This document shows, piece by piece, positions 1 through 11,040 of a stretch of DNA of 64,000 nt. Below the pieces are notes generated by a model that saw only the letters and a program-made list of their open reading frames with translations, was not told the DNA's origin and ran no database searches. Position 1 is the first letter of the stretch, and every line of letters starts with the position of its first letter. The stretch lies in assembly GCA_021018815.1 (NCBI GenBank), contig JAITYX010000120.1:682001-746000 (forward strand), read 5' to 3'. The DNA is from Talinum fruticosum. Its lineage: Eukaryota; Streptophyta; Magnoliopsida; Caryophyllales; Talinaceae. The position numbers were made by a program, and so were the translations under genes.

Positions 1-1252
1 CCAAATGAAGGTAAAGAGGTGCTATATATAACGAATAGAAATAACGTTCTTCCTTTGGTCCGACCTCGAAGCTCAAACGGCCGTCTCTTACGAGTGTGAT
101 GTTTCCGCTCTCCAACCGTTAGAATTCAAACGACTTTCTTTCAACACCTAGTTTTCTCGATCGATGCGCACGGCAGAGAGAGAGAGAGAGAGAAAGAGAA
201 GAAACACTTAAAAAATATTTCTAAAATTGTCCATTTATCTACGTAAGATTTCGAAGTTTGATGTCAATTTTGCTCAAAAACTAAGTCTCGACTCAGTATG
301 GTTTCGAGTGGCTCGGAACACACACGCACCTAATAACTCATAGGTCGGTTTCACTTAGTCAACCGAACCATTTGTTATTAAGACAAAAGAAAAACATATA
401 ACACATAATCATGCAAGAAAATTTCACATATAAAATTATATAATCATGCATTAATCATTCCAAGCTCATTCCTAATAAAACAAAACCGATCGTCACTAAG
501 TGGCTTCGTGAAAATATCAGCTAACCGAAATTTCGTAGGAATGGATTCAAGTTCAATATCACCTTCCTCGAATGGTCTCTCGGAAAATCATACCTGACCT
601 CAATATGCTTTGTCTTTGAATGCTGAATTGGATTCTTAGTAATGCTAATTGCACTCTAATTATCACACTTGATTGGGATAGATTTGAGCATAACAAGCCC
701 AAGTCTGCAGCTTACTATGCTTCGAAGTTGATAGAGCAAATGAGTTCTACTTCTTTGAGTGTCAAAATATGAGCAATTGACCAAGAAATTGGCATGCTCC
801 TGATGTGCTCTTTCTATCAACCTTGTAACCAGCATAGTCAGCATCCGAATATCTAGTTAGGGTCAGTTCCGAGTCTCTTGAAAACCATAGACCAAGATTT
901 TGAGTCCCTGTAAGATATCTAAAAATTCACTTCACCGTAGTAAGATGTGATTCTTTTAGATTAGCTTGAACTCTTGCACACATACATACACTCGAACATA
1001 ATGTCCGGACTACTGGGTATGAGATGTATCGGAGATCCAATCATACCTCTGTAGAGTTTGTGATCTATAGCTTTACCTTTTCATCCGAGTCCGGTTTCAT
1101 GCTCGCTACTCATAGGCGTGGCCGCATGTTTCCCATCTTGAAGCTTGTACTTCTCCAACTACTCCTTGGTACACTTAGATTATGGACATAGATTCCATCT
1201 TTATCTTGTCCGATTTGTAGACCAAGAAAGAAATTGAGCTCTCCTGTCAAAA
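1..1252 (-). mobile_element. Inverted fragment of Sirevirus-type copia element
   Basis: Read on the minus strand this is the end of copia pol (1252 to 444) followed by the leader that precedes the third ORF in this family (443 to 1). The leader carries the family's purine/pyrimidine tract (GA run near 175-200 on the plus strand) and a TATA-like box (plus-strand positions 23-30). The third ORF itself would lie beyond the left edge of the window. It abuts a plus-oriented copy of the same leader at about 1253, so the two fragments meet in inverted orientation. No LTR or target duplication is visible for this piece. Confidence 0.8.
444..1252 (-). pseudogene. pol: Copia pol 3' part: end of RT and RNase H
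   Basis: Minus-strand translation in mixed frames gives, in order, the RT thumb motif TGELNFFLGLQ (near 1250-1210), the DGIYVHQ-like stretch, the LLYLTS-to-RYSDADY region, and RNase H with IPIKCDN near 660 and the ADIFTKPL-like end near 520-480. The stop that matches the family's pol terminus (NA then TGA) lies at 444-446. Many stops and frameshifts interrupt it, so it cannot encode a working enzyme. In the intact family this part would complete the reverse transcriptase and supply the RNase H that removes the RNA template. The N-terminal RT, integrase and gag are absent. Confidence 0.82.
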
Positions 1253-1367
1253 AGTTTTTCGGGTCTTAGAAACTTAACTAAGTTAGTCTCGATTTTGAGA
1301 AAATTGGACTTCAAACTTCCGAAATCATCTCCGGATTAGTGGAGAATTTTGGAAATTTCTTTAAAAA

Positions 1368-1369
<2 letters not shown>

Positions 1370-1407
<38 letters not shown>
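1370..1407. repeat. (CT)n microsatellite in the third-ORF leader
   Basis: Nearly pure CT dinucleotide run. Shorter CT-rich tracts stand at the same place in copies B (about 30540-30562) and C (about 50850), and the inverted copy shows the complementary GA run near 175-200. In plants such pyrimidine tracts are common near core promoters. Confidence 0.9.
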
Positions 1408-1410
<3 letters not shown>

Positions 1411-1545
1411 CATATCAATGAGTGAACTAGTTGTTAGGATACGATACATCGGAATTCTAACCGTTGGAGAGCAAAACAGACACACCGATCCGAGGTGACC
1501 GTTGTAGAGTTGGGTCGAATGGATACTCGAAGGATATTTCTTTCA

Positions 1546-1556
1546 CTATAAATAGC
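1546..1556 (+). promoter_or_regulatory. TATA box upstream of third ORF (copy A)
   Basis: CTATAAATAGC lies about 180 bases before the ATG at 1730. The same box is at the same relative place in copies B (30698-30708) and C (51000-51010), about 250 bases before their ATGs. It lies inside the element body, between pol and the third ORF, and so suggests a separate internal promoter. Transcription itself is not shown. Confidence 0.6.
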
Positions 1557-1729
1557 ATTTATTTTCCTTCATTTCACTACATTACTCTCTGATAGCATTC
1601 ACTCTCGCATACTTACTAGTACAATCTTAGCTCTCAAGCAATCTCAACTCTCTCAAGCTCTCGGTGCTCTCTATCTCTGTCTCTCTTTTCTTTGAGCTAA
1701 CTCACTTTCTTCTCAAAGATCTCATAACC

Positions 1730-3459
1730 ATGCCTAAAAGAGGTTTCGTTGTAGATTTTCTTGGTTCTCCAACCAAGAAACCTAGAACAGAAAGCCACGA
1801 CGGTCCTTCTAACACCTTGAAAATCCTTGTCACCCAACACCTTATGTTAGATGAAAAATTCTTCCCAACCACAAAATTCTCGTGGTTGAATCACATCAAA
1901 ACCACAGGGGTATACAATTTCCTCTCTTTACTCGAATTTATTTACCTGGAACTCGTTGCTGAGTTCTACTCAAACCTTTCCGACTCGAAGGGATTATCAC
2001 CTCCAGAGCTTGCAATACTGGTAGTTCGTATTAACCTCTCTCTTCTCCATCGTCTATTCAAAGTTTCATCTCTTTTCCTCAACAAGTAACCTAATCCCCT
2101 TCAACGAGGCTCGCTGATGAATTTCTTGAAAAATATGCCAAGGGCGTCCCCGACTCATGCAAAAACTTTTTCGTGACTCAAATGAAGACTAAGGCTCGTC
2201 TTCTCTCGCTTCTTATTGATGAGGACCTTCTTTTCCCATCATTCAACCAAAGAGAATCCAACTTCAAAGATTCTCAAGGCTTTGTTTGACATTCTTGAGG
2301 GCTATGACATAGACCTCTTCCCAGCCATTATCGAGGAGATGGCCTCCGTGCGAGCTCGGACCAAGAAATCCAGCCCTCTCCCTTTCGGAGCTCTTCTCAC
2401 TCTTATCTTTAAATAATTTAAGGTCCCGCTCCCCTCGGACCCTAACAAAGTGTCCGAGGCTGCCATAGTACTTAGCAGAAAAGAGCTTTTTGGCTAAGGA
2501 TACTAGGAAACCCAACTCGGTGTCCGGGTCTACAGCTCGTAACCGAGGCAACCCTCTCCTTCGCCTCGGACTTATACTCTTCCCTCACTCCCTCCTCCAC
2601 CTGGCGGTGCTTCCACCTCAGGTCCACCTTCCTCTTTCACTGCCGCTTTGTCTACCACGATGATAAACAAGCTCTCCATTGTGTCCATGGAAACCGGGAC
2701 ACCCTCAACTCTTTCAACACTGTCCTTCGGCCTATGGCCATCAACCAAAAATGGCCCAATCTCAAATTCGAGAGCAACAAGATGTGCTTCTCGAATTGAA
2801 AAATTTGGTTAAGGAGCAACGGAGATGATCGAACTCCTTACGTAAAGGCGCTCCAAAGCAGCTCAGGGCCCGGACAGCTCGAAACAACCGAAGAGTCCTC
2901 GAGCCTCGCCAAGTCTCCATCCGGAGAGGTGGTCGAAGAAGAAGAGGAGGTTGCGGCTGAAGCAGCTCCTTCGAGGAGAAGCAGGAAGAAGAGAAGGAAG
3001 AAGAGAAACAAGCAAGAAGAGAAGGAAGAAAAGAAAGAGGAAGAAGGAGAGAAACATGATGAAGTTAAGGGACAAGGTGCTTTGGCTCCTCAATCGAAAC
3101 CGATCACCTTAGACAAGCACTCCGAGTGACTCGAAGACCCTATTGATGTTGCACAGTCAGCAGCAGTCAAGCCGGAGGAAGCACCTCCTTCTGCAATGTT
3201 CCAAGAGGATGAGCCTCTGGACGACCTTGTTCCGGGTCGCCCACTTAGAGCCGAGCCCATTCCGGAGATCCCAGTGCTCGCCATCGCCAAGATCCTCAAC
3301 GTCTTCGTAAGCGTATCAACGCAGGCGCACAGCATGCTCATCCACCTTAACTCAGGCCACTCCCACTCCACCAACTTGATTTCTTTTTCTTGTTCTTGTT
3401 TTCGTTTTTTTTCCGGACAAACAAATTATATCAACTTGATATATTCTTCCCAATTTTGA
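1730..3459 (+). pseudogene. Third ORF of Sirevirus-type copia, copy A (env-like position)
   Basis: The start is taken at 1730 because the peptide beginning MPKR is shared by all three copies. A basic cluster follows (KKPR), which could be a nuclear localization signal. Around codons 40-130 lies KFSWLNHIKTTGVYNF, then a FIYLELVAEFYSNL segment and VRINLSLLHRLF, a pattern resembling the 'putative plant transposon protein' domain found in env-like ORFs of SIRE-type elements. The C-terminal half (from about 2930) is a strongly acidic then basic run (poly-Glu, then Arg/Lys-rich), probably disordered. Several frameshifts and stops break it (for example near 2088 and 2416). Function is unknown. The identity with plant env-like ORFs is my inference from pattern and position. 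Confidence 0.62.
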
Positions 3460-3894
3460 TTTTTTTTTCCTAAAAAGCAAGGGGAGAATACTTAGAACAT
3501 TTGTTGTCTTCTTTAGGGGAGTTTTCTCACCCTCTCTTTTGTATGTTTTTTTATATATATATATATATGAATGAAGTTTCTAATTTCAAGCATATTGCTT
3601 TATGTGTATAACTTCTTTATGAGTTTAAATGTCTTATTCTGTTTTGCTCCGATAATATCAACTCATTTCTCTATTTTGCTCCGATATAACTACTCGCAAT
3701 TTTTCATCAAATGAGCTATCTGCAGCAATATTCTAAGTCTGAATCACTTCATTTATTATTATATTTTTTTCTACAATATCTTATTCTAAGCTCGATATAT
3801 TCTTTGTCAAATGAGTAAGAATGAAAACTCTTGATTATTTCACTAACAAAGTTTTTATCCGAGTATGAAATGCTTTCCATCAAAAAGGGGAGAT
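3460..3894 (+). other. 3' untranslated region and polypurine tract of copia A
   Basis: Noncoding AT-rich stretch shared with copies B and C (the AAGGGGAGAATA word near 3477 recurs in them), with a short (TA)n at about 3552-3569. It ends in AAAAAGGGGAGA (3883-3893), the polypurine tract that primes plus-strand DNA synthesis directly before the 3' LTR. Confidence 0.8.
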
Positions 3895-5369
3895 TGAAGA
3901 CTCGGTCTCCGAATTTGTGTCATTATGAGTACTATTAAGGACTCGGTACAAACCTCATCCCTCCTAAGTTTTGATTACAAGTCATTCCGAGTAATATAGA
4001 AACTATTGCATATGTTTTCATTCGATTCTAACCGACCGAGAATACACATTCTTGTTCATCAACTCACATCGATGTTTCGAGTCTCTCACACACTAATTAG
4101 TCTTATTGCATGTTCAAACAATCTCTCTAACACTTTTAATCTAAGCTTTGACGTCATATTCCGAGGTAAAGTGAATTACAGAGTTAATTCATCTTTTTAA
4201 GTCAACATGTGTGTTCGAGAATTATTTGTCTAGATCAAGCACTTATACTTTGATATTTTCTTTATAACTTGAGCTTTCCTAAGACTAACTCAGATGGAAT
4301 TTGAGTAAAATGAATATTAGACTCGAAAATTCCACTCCTCTAGGCCCATGATAATTTTACACTTAATTATCTTAATTAAGTTATTATCTCGTGCTTAATC
4401 TTGGACCAAAGTATTTTATACATTGAGAACCGTAATTGTTTACTTTTATAGATTATCTAAACGAGGTCATGTTATTTTTGAATTACAAAAGTAACCGGCT
4501 TCAAGTCGTCAACCACCAGCAAATAAGGCTTTTTCTACTTCTAAACAAGGCTCGGACGCTGTGTCACAATTGTCCGTTTCCAAAACTGGAAATATTCAAC
4601 GCTATGCTCAACGCTGGTTTCCACCTTACTTTTCGGACACCACGAGCTGATTGGAGCACCTTTTGGAGTCAAGAGCTGTTGCACAACGTTCACATCTCCA
4701 CAGATATTTTCCGAGCGATTCGGAAGAACCGTTGCAATGGTCGAAAGGACTTCTATTCAAAAGATAGTCACAACGGCTAATCTGCTTGGTTATCTATAAA
4801 TAGAAGCTAACTCTCAAGACTTGAAGATTGCTCAACACATTGCTGAAATTATATCTCTTTGTATAGTACTCACTCAATCTTCTATTTACGACTCACAACT
4901 TGTAATTCATACTTTCCGAAGTTATAAAGTCTTGTAATCAGTCACATACTCTTTCTAACTTTCCGAGTAAGGTCCCTTGACTGAGCTGTATTGGTTAACT
5001 CAACTCAATTGTCCGTAGCTGTAATGGTTGCCTCAATTAGGAAGTACTAGATCGGATAAGGGAACTTCGAGTCTAGGAAAACTCTGTAAGAAATTGTTTA
5101 AGCGAGCAATTCTGGTTGAGTCGATCTCGCTGTATTTTGTGGATTCAAAATAGTGGATTTGACTTGGTGCTTGGATTAGCACTAGCCGTGGTTTTCCGCC
5201 CCAGGAGGGTTTGCACATATATCTATGTGAACACTTTTTGAGTCCAATCTAAACTCAAATTGTCTTGATTATTCTCTTCAAGCTTTAATCTTCCAAGTTT
5301 GTGAAAATTTCCTCATCACCCTATTCACCCCCTCTAAGGTAACTAAGACTCTCCAAGAGCAATCCTTCA
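3895..5369 (+). repeat. 3' LTR of copia fragment A
   Basis: It starts TGAAGACTCGG immediately after the polypurine tract and ends CCTTCA, giving the family's inverted ends (TTGAAG/CTTCAA). Length is 1475 bp, against about 1.5-1.6 kb for the other copies. It contains the LTR promoter TATA (4794-4802, CTATAAATA). The sequence downstream is not a primer-binding site, consistent with a 3' LTR. Confidence 0.88.
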
Positions 5370-5384
5370 ATTCAAAAATAAGAT

Positions 5385-5955
5385 GACCTCATTTGGATAA
5401 CCTACAAAAGTAAATAATTTTGGTTTTTAAAGTATAAAATACTTTGGTTGAAGATTAGGCATAAATAATTATTTAATTAAGATAATTAAGTGCATAATTA
5501 TCTCTCGGCCTAGAAGAGTGGAATTTTCTGAGTCTAATATTCATTATACTCAAATTCCATCGAGTCGATCCTAAGAAAGATCAAGTTATAAGAGTGAAAA
5601 CATCGGAGTATACGTACTTGATCCGGAGAAATAATTCTCAAACAAACATACTAACTTAGAAAGATGAATTAATGTTGTAATTCTCTTTATTTCAGAATAT
5701 GCAATCGAACTCGGATAAGAAGTGTTAGAGAGATTATTTGAACATGCAATAAATCTAAGTGGTGTCCGAGTGACTCAAAAACATCAATGTGAGAAGATAG
5801 ATAAAATTGTGTGTTCCGAGTCAGTCATAATCAAATGAAAACTTAAAGAGGAGTTTCTATGGTACACGTAATGACATGTAATCAAAACTTAGGAGGGATA
5901 AGGTTTGTACCGAGTCTTTATGTAATAGTCGAATGATCTAGATTCGAGTCTAAGT
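5385..5955 (-). repeat. Inverted fragment of copia LTR
   Basis: Read on the minus strand, it matches the first ~570 bases of the family's LTR. It runs from the CTTTTGTAGGTTAT stretch (near 5410-5395) back through the TCTAATCTTGGACCAAAG-like motif to the region after the LTR start (GGTACAAACC near 5910-5901). It lacks the 3' part of the LTR. Placed directly after the plus-strand LTR 3895-5369, it forms a large inverted repeat with it. Confidence 0.78.
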
Positions 5956-5959
5956 CATA

Positions 5960-6358
5960 ATCTTTTGCTGAAATGCATTGGGGAGAGAAAAAGATACAAA
6001 ATTAGATGTTCGGTTTAGGAGGAGTTCATCCTTTTGCTACTTTCTGATTTTTATTTTTCTTTTTTATTGTACATATGCTTCTAGCAATGAATGAAATCTA
6101 TTTCCGAGCATATTTGTTTTTTAGTTATATACTTTTCTTTTCCTTTATAGTTGTGATACATGACTCTTTAACATTATTGCTCCGATTAATATCAAGAAAC
6201 ATGTTCTAAGTTATGCTTCGAGCTCAACTAAACTTATATAAATTTTTATGCTCGATTGATTCTTTCTTGCTCCGATCAATTCGTTATGAAAGCATAATTT
6301 TTGAACCGACAAATTTCTATCTCAAGTATGGAATGCGTTTTATGAAAAAGAGGGAGAT
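5960..6358 (+). other. Copia 3' untranslated region and polypurine tract
   Basis: It aligns with the region between the third ORF and 3' LTR of copies A-C (GGGGAGA near 5979, then GAGGAGTT near 6020). It ends in the purine tract AAAAAGAGGGAGA just before the LTR start at 6359. The coding part of this copy is missing. Confidence 0.7.
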
Positions 6359-7022
6359 TGAAGACTCAAGTATAACTTTCTATCTCTCTTTGGTTTGATT
6401 CTAAGTCATTATGAGCCTTATAGAAACTCATATCTAAATCTTCATCCTTTTCCGACCCGCTCGTAAACAAGTTAATTTGCATAACACTTTGAATTGTGTC
6501 TCTAACTTACTCGGACGGAACTCAAAGTTATTACATGAATAAATAATTTTTCTAACACTTTTATTTTGAGCGAGTGACTTTGTGTTTTAAGTTAAAATGA
6601 ATTACAACGTTAATTCTAAGTTCTAAGTCGGTTTATTTATGGAGAATTATTTGCTCTATTAAGTTCATATATCCTGAATTTTTATTCTCTCTAACTTGAT
6701 CATTGAAGGATTGATTGAAGATGTAATATGAACCTAATGGATATTACACTCGGAAAATTCCACTCTTTTAGGCCTACGATAATTAAGTGCTTAATTACTC
6801 CGATTTAATTATTATCTCTACCTAATCTTGGACCAAAGTATATTTATACATTGAGTACCATTGTGATTTTCATTTGTAGGTTGTTGAAACAAGCCTAATC
6901 TACTTTTGAAATACAAAAGTAAGGGGCTTCTAGCTGTTAAACACTAGCAGATAGAGATTAACCATTTCTGGACATGGCTCGGACATCGTGTCAAGGTTGT
7001 TTGTTTCCAAAACTAGAAAACT
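6359..7022 (+). repeat. Truncated copia LTR
   Basis: It begins TGAAGACTC after a polypurine tract and follows the family LTR for about 660 bases, including the TTGGACCAAAGTAT block and the TACAAAAGTAA block. It then stops inside the LTR near the TTTCCAAAACTAGAAAA word. From 7023 the sequence is copia RT, so the downstream half of the LTR (including the TATA box) is missing. Confidence 0.78.
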
Positions 7023-8036
7023 CCAACAATTCATTAATTAAACCTAAAAATGTACTAGAAGCCTTACTTGAACCTTAATGGGTCAAGGCCATGCAAGAAA
7101 ATTTAACTCAATTTGAAAGAAACCATCTCTCGGACTCTAAATAAACGAACTTCGACCACTCATTAATAGAAACCAAATGGGTTTTCAACAACAAACTGGA
7201 TGAGGAAGGGTTAGTAGTAAGAAATAAGGCTAGATTGGTTGCTTAGGAATATAATCAAGAAGAGGGAATTGATTGTGGGGAAAACTTTTCACCTTTTGCT
7301 AGGATTAAGGCAATCGTAATTCTCTTAGCATTTGCATCAAGCATGAACATAAACCTTTATCAAATGGATATTAAATGTATATTTCTCAATGGTTATATTC
7401 AAGAAGAAGTTTACGTTGAGCAACCCCTGGATTTGACAACTCAACCTTTTAAAATCACGTTTTAAAGTTGCAAAAGGATTTATCTCACATTTAGTACGGC
7501 AGATATCATGTTCATTCTTCGCCTGTCTGCAAGATTTCAAGTTAATCCTAAAGAATCACATCTCAGTATGGTGAAGAGAATCTTTAGGTGTCTTGCGGGG
7601 ACCGAGAATCTTGGTCTATGGTTTTCAAAGGACTCGGAACTCACCCTCACTCGATACTCAAATGCCGACTCTGCTAGATATAAGGTTGATGGAAAGAGTA
7701 CATCAAGATCATGTCAATTTTCAGTGTCGATCCCTTATCTCTTGGCACTCAAACAAACATAACTAAGTTTCTCTATCAACTGCTGAGGCTCTATCAACTG
7801 TTGAGGCTCTATCAACTCTTGGCACTCAAAACAAAGAGTACATTGCAGCCCAAGTTTACTGTGCTCGCATTCATCTAAACAGGCAACACTATAAAGAAGC
7901 TTGGATTATCATTGACATTTATCGCAATCAAGTGTGATAATCAAAGTGCAACCTACATCACTAAGAATCTAGTTCAGCATTCAAAGACAAAGCAAATTGA
8001 CATCGGGTATCATTTTTTGAAAAGCCGTTACTACGT
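7023..8036 (+). pseudogene. pol: Copia RT and RNase H remnant with internal deletion
   Basis: It opens with the start of the copia RT (an EALLEP-like stretch, then AMQENLTQFERN) and continues through TKWVFNNKLDE and the [21 protein letters not shown] core near 7360-7430. At about 7480 it jumps to the later ADIMF..LSARFQVNPKESH region, so the YVDD catalytic block is deleted. The RNase H part follows (YSNADSARYKVDGKSTS, then CDNQSAT-like and QHSKTKQI near 7935-8000). It ends at about 8036 inside the YHFLK segment, and the pol end plus third ORF are deleted. Multiple stops confirm a dead copy. Confidence 0.85.
7771..7820 (+). repeat. 18-bp tandem repeat in RNase H remnant
   Basis: Three adjacent units of CTCTATCAACTGNTGAGG, the last incomplete (7771-7788, 7789-7806, 7807-7820). 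In the family this stretch occurs once and encodes the SIAEAE-like motif before the RNase H active region. The unit is a multiple of three, so the duplication itself would not shift frame. Confidence 0.85.
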
Positions 8037-8302
8037 AGAGCGATCGTTTCGAGCATATCTCGTTTCGAGTTATATAGTGTAGTTTTCTTTTATAGCTCCG
8101 ATACATAACTCTTTAACATCAATGCTTTGATTAATATCAAGAAACATGTTCTTAGTTATGCTTAGAACTAAGCTGAACTTGTATTAATTTTTTTGCTCCG
8201 ATTGATTCTTTCTTGCTCCGATCAATTCGTTATGAAAGCATAACTTTTGAACTGAAAAATTTATATCAAAGTATGGAATGCGTTTTATCAAAGAGGGGAG
8301 AT
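8037..8302 (+). other. Copia 3' untranslated region and polypurine tract
   Basis: Closely similar to 6095-6358 (shared TTTTCTTTTATAG, TCCGATTGATTCTTTC and TATGGAATGCG words). It ends AAGAGGGGAGA before the LTR at 8303. The third ORF that should lie between pol and this stretch is absent. Confidence 0.75.
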
Positions 8303-9726
8303 TGAAGACACAGGTATAACTTTCTATCTCTCTTTAGTTTTGTTTCTAAGTCATGAGCCTTATAGAAACTCATATCTAAGTTTTCATCATGTTTTGACCC
8401 ACTCCGAAACTAGTTAATTTGTATAACACTTTGAACTCGTGTCTCTTACTCACTCAAACAGAGCTCAACAATATCACATGAGTAAATAATATCCCTAAAA
8501 CTTTTATTCCGAGCACCGACTTTGTGTTTCAAGTGAAAATGAAATACAACGTTAATTCTAAGTTCTAAGTCGGTTTATTTATGCAGAATTATTCGGTTGA
8601 TCAAGTTCATGTAGCCTCGATATTTTATTCTCTCTAACTTGTTCATTTTTAAGGATTGACTCAAAATGTAATTTGATCCTAATGGATATTAGACTTAGAA
8701 AATTCCATTCTTTTAGGCCTAAGATAATTAAATGCTTAATTACTCCGATTTAATTATTATTTGTGCCTAATCTTGGACCAAAATATTTTTATCTATTGAA
8801 TACTACTCTGTTTTGGTTTTGTAGGTTGTTGAAAGAAGCCTAATCTACTTTTGAAATACAAAAGCCACCGATTTCTTGCCGTTAAACACCAACACACGTA
8901 AATTAACCATTTCTGGATATGGGGTGAAATACCGTGGTAGGGTTGTTTGTTTCCAAAACTAGAAAAATGCAACTTTGATTCTAATGGTTGTTTCCACCTC
9001 GATTTCAATCACCTCCAGATGATTGGACCATCATTTGGGGCAAAGAACTGTTACACAATGTTCACATCTCAACGGATCTTTTCTAATTGATTCGGACTAC
9101 CCGTTACAACGACTAATGAAGCTCACCAATCCAGCACAAGTCTCAACGCTCATTCTACTCTTATAAATAGAAGCCGCTCAACAAGACTTGAAGATTGCTG
9201 AACATATTACTGAAACCGAACATATTCTACTCTTACTCAATCTTTTAGTGGTTCCAACTCCTAATCGATATCTTCTTACTTTATGAGTTGTAAAGAAAGT
9301 CTTTTAATCACTTCTACTCTTTACATTCTTTCTAAGTCCCTTGACCGAGCTGTAAGCACTCAGCTCGCTTGTCCCCGACTGTAAGGGTTAACTTAGTAAG
9401 GAAGTATTAGATCGGATAAGGGAACTTTTGAGTATAGGAAAACTTGTAAAGGAATTGTCTAAGGGAGTAATTCTTGTGAGAGTCAGTCCTTTGTAATTGA
9501 GGATTCAATTAGTGGATTTGACTTGTGTTTCGGTTAACACTGTCCATGGTTTTCCACCCAAGGAGGGTTTTCACATATTTCGAGTGTCTAACTTTCCGAG
9601 TCCAATCTAGGCTTAGAATATGTTTCGTTATGTTTTGTGCAACAAGGGTTTGATTATTTTTTAAAATCTTCCAAGCACTTTATTCACCCCCTATGGTGAC
9701 TTAGCTTCTACAAGAGCAAACCTTCG
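8303..9726 (+). repeat. Copia LTR (3' LTR of fragment D)
   Basis: It starts TGAAGACAC after the polypurine tract and ends CAAACCTTCG, one base away from the family terminus CTTCA. Length is 1424 bp. The internal order (TTGGACCAAA, TACAAAAG, TATAAATAGAAG at about 9169-9181, AAGGGAAC, TATTCACCCCC) agrees with the other LTRs. It belongs to the same subfamily as the truncated LTR at 6359. Confidence 0.85.
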
Positions 9727-11001
9727 TTTGTCTGTGATTCTAACAATGCCTCATCCCTTACTATTATGCTGCTGAGACTAGATTAAGAGCTACCGAATAC
9801 CGCCTTTGGTATTCTGATCTCTTGGTGTTTTTCAACCTACTTCCATCATACTCCCTACATCCGATCCCTAAACTCCATCATTGACTCACCCCCACAAAAT
9901 ACTCACAAAAAGCCCATTCAATTCACCACCATCGCCTCACTAGATCCATATTTGAGGTCCAGATTAAGAGGTAGAACAACCTTAGGGCACATATTTGAGG
10001 TCCGGATTTATATGCTTTCGTCATTGCTTTCCATATTGTGGACAAACGTTGTATCACTTTTGAATTCCTCCTCGCCCGATGTAATCTTATCGGTTATCCG
10101 TTTTTTTTTCCTTTTGCTTTTCCCTTTCTTTTCGATTTTGTTGTACTTTTCTTTTCGTAATTTCTTTCATTACCACTTTCTTTATTTATGCCTTTATCAC
10201 TTTCATAATTATGTTTGGTTGCTTTGGATTTCGCTTAGCATGTTGTTGCTTGCTTGTTTTCGTTACATTATTTTAATTTACTACTCGAACAACTAATGGC
10301 CTTCTTCGGATGGCCGGAATAAAAGGGTTTATCCCTACGTTTCGTAACCTCGCCCCTGAATCGATTCTTGGTTCAAAGATCAATTGAGTCGTTTTTAGCC
10401 TCTTTTAGTCTTAGTTCTCCCATAGTAAGAATGGAAGAGAAAATTTTACTTTTGTTTTTGTTAGTTTTTCGTTCTTAAAAACTTACCGGCGACTCCCTTT
10501 ATTTTATTTTTTCTAGAATTGCATCTCGCCTATTTATTTACTGAAAAACAAGAAAATATTTTCCGGATCTGCCAGCGAGGGCGAGGCCGAGGCCGATCTC
10601 ATCGGCCGTGCCCTCTCGGCCGGCGCCGACCACCACGGGGTGTACGCTGCCGCCTGTGCCGAGTGGTTAGTAGGCTGGGCTCGAGTCTAAACCGGTGTTT
10701 TCACATTAATTTGGCCGTAGAGCCTACAGGTAGAAACAGAGACCTTAATTTATATTTTTCGTTAAGAGATAATATGTCGGGACTTCTTAAAATAATTTCT
10801 AAAATAAAATGATTCATAAAAATCGTCAATCAAACTTTGCTTAATTGGTTTTAAATCAGATTTAAAAAAATTCAGAAATCTTAATAAATGGTTCATCCCT
10901 ACTTTCAAAATTATCTTATCTCTTCAAAAATCAAGAGTTTTCTAAAACCATAACGCCAATCTTCGTGGGAAAACTTGGTCCGACTCGCCGTGGTTCCTAC
11001 A
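9727..11001 (+). repeat. Tat-type 5' LTR, truncated at its left end
   Basis: It aligns with the right-hand LTR from about 62100 to 63216. Shared blocks are GATGTAATCTT (10078 and 62462), TTAGCATGTTG, TCTTAGTT with CCCATA, GGCGACTCC (10490 and 62782), ATCTGCCAGC (10566 and 62862), AAACCGGTGTTTT (10690 and 62954) and the terminal TTCCTACA. It also aligns with the inverted copy at 63217-64000, from just after that copy's TATA box. The promoter end is missing, cut by the copia LTR ending at 9726. The exact LTR end (11001) is judged from the last shared word. Between 10600 and 10680 this copy has a GC-rich insertion absent from the right LTR. Confidence 0.68.
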
Positions 11002-11040
11002 ATCGAGGAATCTTAAGACTATTATAAAAACTACCGAGGA

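Larger units (their letters stand above)
1253..5369 (+). mobile_element. Sirevirus-type copia fragment A (leader, third ORF, 3' LTR)
   Basis: This is the 3' third of a copia element in plus orientation: leader with TATA box (1253-1729), third ORF (1730-3459), 3' untranslated stretch, polypurine tract (3883-3893) and LTR (3895-5369). Gag and pol are missing; at the left end the sequence jumps to the inverted pol fragment. It matches the corresponding regions of elements B and C throughout, but is more diverged. The LTR is followed by an inverted LTR fragment, so no target duplication can be read. Confidence 0.82.

Noticed and set aside
2264..3374. Several minus-strand ORFs (2264-2551, 2863-3093, 3090-3374)
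   Set aside because: Shadows of the third ORF in copy A; no domain and not kept in copies B and C.
10583..10680. GC-rich patch in the Tat 5' LTR as a captured coding exon
   Set aside because: Short, repetitive (GGCCGAGGCCGA-type words) and without a sustained frame; more likely a local insertion or low-complexity growth.
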